DNA of 64,000 nt from Secundilactobacillus angelensis (lineage in GTDB: Bacteria; Bacillota; Bacilli; Lactobacillales; Lactobacillaceae). Below the pieces are notes generated by a model. That model had not been told where the DNA came from, ran no database searches, and saw nothing but the letters and a program-made list of their open reading frames with translations. Positions within the stretch are counted from its first letter, which is position 1, and each line of letters starts with the position of its first letter. A program made the position numbers and the translations under genes. Positions 53,562-61,800 of this stretch are shown here, piece after piece. The stretch covers positions 159,507-223,506 of the forward strand of contig NZ_JAAXLJ010000001.1 of NCBI RefSeq assembly GCF_012641075.1. Direction: 5' to 3'.

Positions 53562-54125
53562 ATGATTACAGGGATTATTATTGCAGTGGTTGTCGTTATT
53601 TTAATCATTGCTTATATCAGCGCGTATAACGGTTTGATCAAGGGCCGGACTTACGTACAAGAATCTTGGAGCCAAATTGACGTTCAGTTAAAGCGTCGGA
53701 ACGATTTAATTCCTAATTTAATTGAAACGGTGAAGGGGTACAGTCACTACGAACAAAGTACCTTGGAAAAAGTCGTTGGTTTAAGAAATCAGTTGGTGAA
53801 CAGTTCAGGTGAAGACCACCAACAAACGATGGCAGTTTCTGATCAATTGAGTAATTCATTGAAGAGTATTTTCGCAGTGGCTGAAGCTTACCCAGATTTA
53901 AAGGCCGACCAAGAATATACCAAGTTAATGGAAGAATTAACGAATACTGAAAACAAAATTGCTTACTCACGTCAGCTGTACAACTCAAGTGTTGCCAGCT
54001 TTAACCTGAAGATCCAATCATTTCCAAGCAACATTGTGGCGTCAATTCACCACTTCAAAATCAGTGAATATCTACAAGTTCCTGAAGAAGAAAAAGCAGC
54101 ACCAAAAGTTTCTTTTGATAAATAA
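53562..54125 (+). CDS. lemA: LemA family protein
   Basis: 187 residues: one N-terminal transmembrane helix (residues 3-21) and an extracytoplasmic helical domain with the family motif [20 protein letters not shown] near 33-52 and the later [20 protein letters not shown] near 142. ATG 53562 follows ATGGAGG. LemA is almost always followed by htpX in lactobacilli, as here 16 bases downstream. Its role in the envelope stress response is not defined. Confidence 0.9.
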   Translation: MITGIIIAVVVVILIIAYISAYNGLIKGRTYVQESWSQIDVQLKRRNDLIPNLIETVKGYSHYEQSTLEKVVGLRNQLVNSSGEDHQQTMAVSDQLSNSLKSIFAVAEAYPDLKADQEYTKLMEELTNTENKIAYSRQLYNSSVASFNLKIQSFPSNIVASIHHFKISEYLQVPEEEKAAPKVSFDK

Positions 54126-54141
54126 GCGGGGATGACAGCAG

Positions 54142-55044
54142 ATGTTATACGAACAAATTGCGCAGAATAAACGGCGCACGATATACGTTCTGACTGGGTT
54201 TGTCATCTTAGTGCTGGCTATCGGTGCAGCAATTGGGTACGTCTTCTTTGACAGTTATGTCGCTGGGCTGGTGCTGGCACTGGTCTTTGCCGGCGTGTAT
54301 GCCGCAATTATGATCGGCAATTCAACCAATATTGTGATGTCTATGAATCACGGTCATGAGATTACAAAAGAAGAACAAGCACCGGAGTTGTGGCACATTG
54401 TTGAAGACATGGCGTTAGTTGCTCGGGTACCTATGCCACGGGTGTTCATCATTGATGATCCTAGTCCTAACGCATTTGCAACCGGGAATAGTCCGAAAAA
54501 CGCTGCGGTGGCTGCCACTTCCGGTATTATGGAACGGCTAAACCGTGAAGAATTAGAGGGCGTTATGGGACATGAAATGACCCATGTGCGTAACTACGAT
54601 ATCCGTCTGCAGACGATTGCGTTGGCGTTGGCTGCTGCAATTACCGGGATGGTCAACTTAGCTGGAAACTACTTCTGGTGGGGTGGCGGCGGTAGACGCC
54701 GCAGCAACGACAATGAGGGCGGCAACATTCTCCAGATCGTCATGCTAATCGTGTCAATCTTACTGGTTATCTTGGGTCCAATTGCCGCCACGATGGCGCA
54801 GATGGCCTTATCCAGAAACCGAGAATACTTGGCGGATGCAGGTAGTGTCGAATTGACGCGGAACCCGCAAGGTCTAATTTCAGCATTGCAAAAAATCTCA
54901 ACCTCAGAACCAATGAAAGAGGCGGATCCAAGCAGTGCAGCGTTGTATATCTCGGATCCAACGAAAAGAAAAAAATCGCTAACGCACCTGTTTGATACTC
55001 ACCCCCCGATGGAGGAGAGGATTGAGAGGTTGGAAAAGATGTAG
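54142..55044 (+). CDS. htpX: HtpX membrane zinc metalloprotease
   Basis: M48-family protease for membrane-protein quality control, 300 residues. Two N-terminal transmembrane helices, the zinc motif HEMTH at residues 144-148, two further helices, and the third ligand region [20 protein letters not shown] near 228 with Glu. ATG 54142 follows GGGGATG. Its TAG stop is part of a family A palindromic element that starts at 55040. Confidence 0.92.
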   Translation: MLYEQIAQNKRRTIYVLTGFVILVLAIGAAIGYVFFDSYVAGLVLALVFAGVYAAIMIGNSTNIVMSMNHGHEITKEEQAPELWHIVEDMALVARVPMPRVFIIDDPSPNAFATGNSPKNAAVAATSGIMERLNREELEGVMGHEMTHVRNYDIRLQTIALALAAAITGMVNLAGNYFWWGGGGRRRSNDNEGGNILQIVMLIVSILLVILGPIAATMAQMALSRNREYLADAGSVELTRNPQGLISALQKISTSEPMKEADPSSAALYISDPTKRKKSLTHLFDTHPPMEERIERLEKM

Positions 55045-55290
55045 AGCGTAAAAGAGCTCGTTTAGATTCCAGAATATAAGCAAATAAGGTAGGGTCTCCC
55101 TGGTTCTGGGAGGCCCTACCTTATTTGCTTATATGGCCGGAATCTGAGCTCTTTTGCGCGTTTCGGCTAGGTGAAAGATTTCACTTATATGGCCGGAATC
55201 TGGGCCCTTTTGCGCGTTTCGGCTAGGTAAAAGATTTTGCTTATATGGCCGGAATCTGAGTCCTTTTGCGCGTTTCGGCTAGGTAAAAGG
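55040..55290. repeat. palindromic intergenic element, family A copy 3, with three tandem right arms
   Basis: GATTCCAGAATATAAG and CTTATATGGCCGGAATC enclose AAATAAGGTAGGG/CCCTACCTTATTT. Outer arms AAAAGAGCTC/GAGCTCTTTT flank them. The right arm (CTTATATGGCCGGAATCTG plus CCTTTTGCGCGTTTCGGCTA) then recurs twice more at about 55183 and 55239, with a 58-60-base period. The remaining 55291-55429 has no gene; AATTAATAATCAATT near 55394 is AT-rich promoter DNA. Confidence 0.65.
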
Positions 55291-55429
55291 AGCGCATATT
55301 CTCTCACACAGCCAGAACCCAAATTCAGACCATACCATTAAAAAATTTTCCATTCGCCACCTCACTAATAAAATGTTAAGATAATAACAATCCAATTAAT
55401 AATCAATTAGAAAAATAGAGGTGCTTAAC

Positions 55430-56353
55430 ATGACAAGAAAAATCGGGGTAATTGGTATGGGTAACGTTGGTGCAACTGCCGCCCATTATATTGTGGCGAA
55501 CGGTTTCGCTGATGACTTAGTTTTAATCGATCTTCGCGAGGATAAGGTGAAGGCCGATGCCTTGGACTTTGAAGATGCAATGCCAAATTTACCAGTACAT
55601 ACTAATATTACGGTGAATGACTATTCTGCATTGGAAGATGCGGATGTCATCATTTCAGCCGTTGGCAATATCAAATTACAGGATAATCCAAATGATGATC
55701 GATTTGCAGAACTGCCATTTACGAGTGAAGCAGCGAAAAAAGTGGGTGCACAGATCAAAGCTTCAGGGTTCCATGGCAAGTTAGTCGTGATTACGAACCC
55801 GGTTGATGTGATTACGTCAATTTACCAACAAGTTACAGGGCTGCCTAAGAATCACGTTGTTGGTACTGGGACATTGCTGGATTCGGCACGGATGAAGCGG
55901 GCAGTAGCCAATGAGTTAAACATCGATTCTCGCTCCGTTGTTGGCTATAACTTAGGTGAACACGGTAATTCTCAATTTACAGCTTGGTCAACGGTTCGGG
56001 TGCTTGGCAAGCCAATTACGGAAATTGCTAAGGAACGTAACCTTGATTTGGATGAATTAGATCATCAAGCACGGATCGGTGGCTACACGGTGTTCCATGC
56101 TAAAAAGTACACTAACTATGGGGTCGCCACGGCAGCGGTTCATTTAGCTAATACGATTTTAAGTGGTGCTGAGACTGAAATGCCGGTTTCTAACTACCGT
56201 GAAGAATACGGGACTTACCTGTCGTACCCAGCCATTGTCGGTCGGGACGGCGTGCAAGAACAGCTGCAGTTAGATTTAACTGATGAGGAACTTAAGAAGC
56301 TGCAAATTTCAGCGGATTATATCAAGACGAAGTTTGCGGAAAGTACCAAGTAA
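55430..56353 (+). CDS. L-2-hydroxyisocaproate dehydrogenase
   Basis: NAD-dependent L-2-hydroxyacid dehydrogenase of the LDH/MDH fold, 307 residues. It resembles the L-HicDH of lactobacilli/Weissella: GVIGMGNVGATAAHYI at the start, VISAVGNIKLQDNP, ITNPVDVITSIYQQVTG near 125, and GYNLGEHGNSQF with the catalytic His near 175. It reduces branched-chain or aromatic 2-oxo acids. ATG 55430 is preceded by AGAGGTG; the GTG at 55421 is part of that site. Confidence 0.88.
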   Translation: MTRKIGVIGMGNVGATAAHYIVANGFADDLVLIDLREDKVKADALDFEDAMPNLPVHTNITVNDYSALEDADVIISAVGNIKLQDNPNDDRFAELPFTSEAAKKVGAQIKASGFHGKLVVITNPVDVITSIYQQVTGLPKNHVVGTGTLLDSARMKRAVANELNIDSRSVVGYNLGEHGNSQFTAWSTVRVLGKPITEIAKERNLDLDELDHQARIGGYTVFHAKKYTNYGVATAAVHLANTILSGAETEMPVSNYREEYGTYLSYPAIVGRDGVQEQLQLDLTDEELKKLQISADYIKTKFAESTK

Positions 56354-56372
56354 TATCAGTCACTTATACGAG

Positions 56373-56410
56373 CAGCGGTCGATCCAGTAATGGATTGACC
56401 GTTGTTTTTT
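56373..56410 (+). terminator. terminator after L-HicDH
   Basis: CGGTCGATCCA pairs with TGGATTGACCG across GTAA and is followed by TTGTTTTTT. Confidence 0.85.
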
Positions 56411-56495
56411 CACTAATAAATAATATCAGTAGAGATATAGCGCAAAACCTGATATACTACAATACTTGTGACTAAAATTCGTGGGAGGCGATCTT

Positions 56496-57680
56496 GTGTC
56501 GGGGAAAGTAAAACGTGCTATCTTGATTTTGATTTTGAGTGAATTTCTGGTCTGTTTAGGGATTGGACTAGTTATTCCAGTTATGCCGTTCTTGCGTAAT
56601 CAACTCCATCTGTCGGCTTTTGATATGGGGGTCATGACGGCTTTATTTTCCTTTGCCCAATTTATCACCTCCCCAATAATCGGTAAAATTTCTGATCGGG
56701 TAGGCCGTAAGCCAATTATCGCGATTGGGCTGGCGCTCTACGCCGTTTCAGAAATCCTTTTTGCGTTGACTAACCTCTTGGGTATGTTTGATATCGCCCG
56801 TGTGATTGGTGGGATTTCGGCTGCCATGGTAACGCCCACTGGAATGGCACTGGCCGCAGATATTACAACTAAGCGGCAACGGGCTAAGGTGATTGGCTGG
56901 TTATCAGCCGCCTTTAGCGGTGGCCTAATACTTGGCCCCGGGATCGGTGGCATCTTGGCCGGTGTCAGCTACAAGGCGCCTTTTTGGTTCGCTGGCGGCT
57001 TAGGACTGCTCAGCACGATTGCGTTACTCTTCTTATTACCGAATGATTCTGAAATTGAAAAACCAGATCAAATTACCAGCCAGAAAACAAACAATCTCAT
57101 GACCGGCGACTGGCATGATCTATTGATTAAGCCTGTTGTTCTACTGTTTATTTTGATTCTGGTTTCATCTTTTGGGCTACAAGGATTCGAAAGTATTTAC
57201 AGCCTATTTGTTAATGAAGTTTTCCACTTTAGTATTGCTAACATTGCGTTAGTGCTGACATTGAATGGGCTAATTTCGTTAGTCTTTCAGGTGATGTTAT
57301 TTGACCGGTTGGTGGTTCGCTTCAAGGAAACACGACTGATTCGGATCTGCTTTTTCTTTGCTCTCATTGGTACGGTTTGGATCATTTTCGCCCACAGCAA
57401 GATTGAAGTGATTATTGCGACTCTGATTGTCTTCACGGCCTTTGATCTTTTACGTCCAGCAATCACGACGCTACTCACTAAACTTAGCGCGAAGAACCAA
57501 GGCTTGATCAACGGTTTGAACATGTCCTTAACCAGTGTTGGTAATGTCATTGGGCCACTGATGTCAGGGGCGTTACTTGATATGAACACCCATTATCCAT
57601 ACGTTGTTGTGGCTGGGTTCCTGGCAGTCTCGTATTTAATGGCGTTTGCTGTTAAAATTAAACCACGTCATCTTGCGTAA
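56496..57680 (+). CDS. MFS drug exporter, DHA1 (TetA/NorA-like) family
   Basis: 394 residues and about 12 transmembrane helices. Motif A reads GKISDRVGRKPII near residue 63 and motif C GLILGPGIGGILAG near 146. GTG 56496 (MSGKVKRAIL) is chosen because GGGAGGCG lies 6 bases upstream. It precedes the rRNA-methyltransferase-like gene by 12 bases; that pair of exporter and RlmA-type enzyme recalls macrolide/tylosin-type resistance, but this is only context. Confidence 0.85.
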   Translation: MSGKVKRAILILILSEFLVCLGIGLVIPVMPFLRNQLHLSAFDMGVMTALFSFAQFITSPIIGKISDRVGRKPIIAIGLALYAVSEILFALTNLLGMFDIARVIGGISAAMVTPTGMALAADITTKRQRAKVIGWLSAAFSGGLILGPGIGGILAGVSYKAPFWFAGGLGLLSTIALLFLLPNDSEIEKPDQITSQKTNNLMTGDWHDLLIKPVVLLFILILVSSFGLQGFESIYSLFVNEVFHFSIANIALVLTLNGLISLVFQVMLFDRLVVRFKETRLIRICFFFALIGTVWIIFAHSKIEVIIATLIVFTAFDLLRPAITTLLTKLSAKNQGLINGLNMSLTSVGNVIGPLMSGALLDMNTHYPYVVVAGFLAVSYLMAFAVKIKPRHLA

Positions 57681-57692
57681 TGGAGGGTCATT

Positions 57693-58538
57693 GTGAAGAA
57701 AGCAGAGTTAGCGAGTCAATTTGTCAGCCAGCATCAGCAGCAGTTCCAGTGTCCGGTATGTGGCGGTCCAATCCAATCAGTCATTGATCAATCGTTAAAA
57801 TGTGAAAATGACCATAGTTTTGATATCTCCAAAAAAGGAACGCTTTTTATGATCAACGCGCCGGTAAAAACGGAGTATACCGACGAAATGCTACGCTACA
57901 GACAGCAAATGCTGACTGCGGGATTTTTCAAACCAATGTTAGAGAGGGTTGTTGAACACGTTAAACATGGTGGCATCGTATTAGACGCTGGCTGTGGTGA
58001 GGGCACGACAACAAAGTGGCTAGCACAGCAAAATGCTAACGACGCCTACGTTGGTCTGGATATCTCTAAACCCGCGATTAACATTGCCGGTTCCGGTGCC
58101 ATTAAAGAGCCGCAACCCTTGTTTATGGTTGGTGATTTAGCCAAACTTCCCTTTGGTGATCAACAGGTGACAACCATCGTTAATATTCTGTCACCAGCCA
58201 ACTATCAGGAATTTGACCGCGTTTTACAGCCGGGTGGCAAACTAATCAAAGTCATCCCTAACAGTCAATATCTGAAAGAATTACGTGCGCTGATTTATCC
58301 TGAAGGCGAGCACGCGACTTACGATAATTCACCGGTGAAAGACCACTTCATCGCACAGTATGGGAAGGTTGATTTTACGCCTGTCCACTATGAATTTGAC
58401 CTGACGCCAGGACTGTTTAAGGCGTTGTTTGAAATGACACCGTTGACGTGGCGAGCAGCTGATCGAAAGACTGATATTTTACAGCAAGGCCTAACCCATA
58501 TTACAGCGGATTTTGAAATTGGTATTGTCACCAAATAA
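57693..58538 (+). CDS. RlmA-family 23S rRNA (guanine-N1) methyltransferase
   Basis: 281 residues. The N-terminal zinc ribbon reads FQCPVCGGPIQSVIDQSLKC with NDHSFDISKKGT after it, as in RlmA/TlrB. The SAM-binding motif VLDAGCGEGTTTKWL is near residue 94. RlmA methylates G745/G748-type positions and can affect macrolide binding. GTG 57693 follows TGGAGGG. Same operon as the exporter. Confidence 0.87.
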   Translation: MKKAELASQFVSQHQQQFQCPVCGGPIQSVIDQSLKCENDHSFDISKKGTLFMINAPVKTEYTDEMLRYRQQMLTAGFFKPMLERVVEHVKHGGIVLDAGCGEGTTTKWLAQQNANDAYVGLDISKPAINIAGSGAIKEPQPLFMVGDLAKLPFGDQQVTTIVNILSPANYQEFDRVLQPGGKLIKVIPNSQYLKELRALIYPEGEHATYDNSPVKDHFIAQYGKVDFTPVHYEFDLTPGLFKALFEMTPLTWRAADRKTDILQQGLTHITADFEIGIVTK

Positions 58539-58556
58539 ACTTAAAATATTCAATCT

Positions 58557-58612
58557 GGGCTCCATGGCATTTGCAGGTAATCACTGTAAATCCATGAGGC
58601 CCTTTATTTTTA
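58557..58612 (+). terminator. terminator after rlmA
   Basis: GGGC.TCCATGG pairs with CCATGA.GCCC with an inner TTTGCAG/CTGTAAA, followed by TTTATTTTTAG. The rest of 58613-58816 has no gene; it holds a hairpin near 58750-58805 (AGCAT/ATGCT, ATTTTG/CAAAAT) ending in six T just before the adhesin ribosome binding site, which may be a leader attenuator. Confidence 0.75.
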
Positions 58613-58816
58613 GATACTTATCAATTAAATTATAAAAATATAATAAAAAGATACTGCTTACAGATGGTATTTCAAGATATAAATTGGTATACTAAAGGCA
58701 GAACATGAAAGTAAACTACTGTCTGATTGAAAGTTAATTTAGGGCGGTGATTTTGCGTCAGCATCTCATGAAGGGGAATGCTTGATGGTCATCAAAATTT
58801 TTTGGGGGGCATTAAA

Positions 58817-61800
58817 ATGACAAAGCAAATCATGCAAAAAAAGCATAATCGGGTACTACGGGATAGTGCTCAAGTAAAAGAACACTTTAAGATGTATAAA
58901 GTTGGGAAGACATGGCTTTTTGCCGGACTGTTCACGATTTCATTGGGTGCCGGGCTAGCTGTTAGTCACCAAAACGTGATGGCGGATGTTTCAGATTTAA
59001 CTGAACCAACCACGACGCAAACGGTAGCTCAACAAACTACTTCACAGACAGATACCGCCGCAACTAGCAGCGATACGCAATCACAGGAGTCAACGAACGC
59101 ACAGACTGCTGGAGATACTACGGAATCAGCAACTCAAACAGGGACAACAAATGGTACAACTGCAACGGCTGCCAAAACAAAGGCTGCTAGCGTGCAAACC
59201 ACTAATTTAGGTGATGTTACTGATCAAAGCACCATTGATCAAGCTAAGGCTACTGCTTCGGCAGCATACGCCAAGACGGGAACACCACAACAGATTACTG
59301 CTGTGGCTGGGACTCAAGGAGAACCGGACACCACAACTGCCGAGACTGTTGAAACACCCACAGTTACGGTTGAAAATAGCACCAAGGTATACGATGGGAA
59401 AACAGATACTCCTGCTAACTTTAACGTAAAGCTTTCGGATAATTTGACGGCACCAACAGATTGGTACGTTACTAGCACGAGTAACGAATATTTAGTGTCT
59501 GCCACATCAGCTGATTTAGATTTAACACAGGTCAATCAAAACGTTGGCACTTATGATATCACCTTAAGTACCGCTGGTTTAGCACGGCTTAATGCGGTTC
59601 AGGCTAATCAGGATAAAAACCTGACGTTGACCACTGCAGATGTAAAGGCCGGTCAATTAAGCATTACCAAGGCACCAGTTGCGAGTGGTTCAGTGACCGT
59701 TGAGGACACCTCAAAACCATATGATAACGATGCTTCAACGGATCCAACTAGCTATAACGTTAAATTGAATGATGGTCTAGTTGCACCAACTGGCTGGACT
59801 GTTAACAGTGATGGCACATATACCGTTACCGTAGCTTCTGGTGATTTAAACGCTGATATTACCAGTCAAGAAGCGGGAAGCTATAAAGTGACGTTATCCG
59901 CTGCCGGATTACAAAAAATCAATACGGCTAATGCCAACTACGATATTACTGCTGCGCAAGTAACAGCAGGTAATTTTAAGATTGCAGATAATACAAAGGT
60001 TTCTGTTGGCGTGGCTACAATCTCAGCTACGAATCCCGCTTTGCCTTCTAGCCTAGCAGTGTCTGTTCCGAGAGCGGAAAAAGTGCCCGATGATTGGACG
60101 ATCAGTTACAATAATGCTGGCGTAGATAGCATCGTTTACAGTGTTCCGCTAAGTTACTTTGATTTCAGCCAAGTTGATACTGGTACGCTGGGGTCACACC
60201 CAATCACCTTGTCGAATGATGCCATTGATGGCTTAAATGCTTCAAATACCGCCGACATGAAACTGTTGAGTACTAATATTAAACCAGGTGCAATTATCGT
60301 AACGACGGCTGCGACCAATGCACCGCACCGTGGTTTATCCAATTTTGGTGGCGGTTTTCCCGATGGATTTGGCGATGGTCATACAATTCTTGGCGATGGG
60401 GATGGCACTCAACTGACCTTGGGCTTTTTCCATGGAACCGCGGGCGAATTTCAAAACTTTACGGATGTTGTGATTATCCCGGCTGGAATGACGGTGGCTG
60501 ATGCGCATACAACAACGGTCAATGGTCAAACCGTGATGACTTACACGAAATCAACTGACCCAGCAAATAGTATTAAAGAACAAATTCAACCCGTCTTAGA
60601 TCAACGCGGTGTTACTTATACGGACTTTAAGGTGACTCAATTAAGTGATTATAATAATCGGCAAGCCTTTGCGGTTCAATGGGGCACTGTTAACACTGCC
60701 AATCAAACGAGTCAACTTGATTCAAATACATTTTATTCAGTCAATATCATGGTTGATCCCGATGTGAGTGACGTGACAACCGTCAACTATGGTAATTTAC
60801 AAGGCGAAAACGACGCCACTATCCTTTATGCCACCGATTCACCTAATTTGACTGACGGCAAGTACGTTTTGGATTACGGGGGTGCGTTCCCGAATAATCC
60901 GGTAGTTGCGACTGCGCTAGGTTTGTCTAATTTGGTAACCCTGGGTGACACGTACAATGGTTCACAATGGGCTGGCCACTTTACTATCGTTCATACACCA
61001 GTACAAGACACCTACCAGCTTATGGATGAGTCAGGTACGCAACAAGTGGGGGCTGCTGTTGCCACACAGGGTAAGGTTGGAGACAGTTATAATCCATTAA
61101 AGGTTGTTCCTGCCCAGTTTACCGCTGCGGATGGTACTGAATATGTATTGGATCAAGCCAGTGTTCCTACTGAGCAGACTTTTAATGCCAGCACAGCTAA
61201 GATTACTGCCGGACAAACTGTTTTGACGGGAGCGACCTACACCGCCAAATACAAGCAGGTTATTAATACGACAACTAATCAAGCAAAAGTCAGCGACCAA
61301 ACAATCACCTGGGGTGCAACCACACCAGCTAACTACACGTTTACGCTACCAAGTAACTTAACGGCACCAAGTAACTGGACAAGCACGGGTAACAACACTT
61401 ATACAGTGAGTGTTAATGATGCTGATTTAGATGTCTCTGATATTAAAAATCAAGTGGGTAGCTATGATGTTTTACTTTCAAATCAAGGGTTAGCTGATTT
61501 AGCAGCTGCCAACCCAGATTATCTTTTTGATAACCAAATCAACGGTGTGGGCAAATTAAACGTGATTGCGCTGAACATTCCTGTAACAGTTGAAGATACG
61601 GCGGGACAGCAGCTTAAAGACCCACAAACTGTCAGTTTAGGTACGAATCAAAAGGTAGCTGGTGCCGATGCAGGGCTTGGAACAGATTACCCAACGAGTC
61701 AGTTAAACACCATCACCTTTAACTACGCCGACAATGCGCAAAATACGACTGGTATTAAACAAGCTACCTTAGTTGTTAATAAGGCTGATAATACGATCAC

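Noticed and set aside
55140..55290. CRISPR-like array in the tandem right arms.
   Set aside because: Only three units, the intervening sequences are near-identical and not spacers, and each unit is an arm of a palindromic element.
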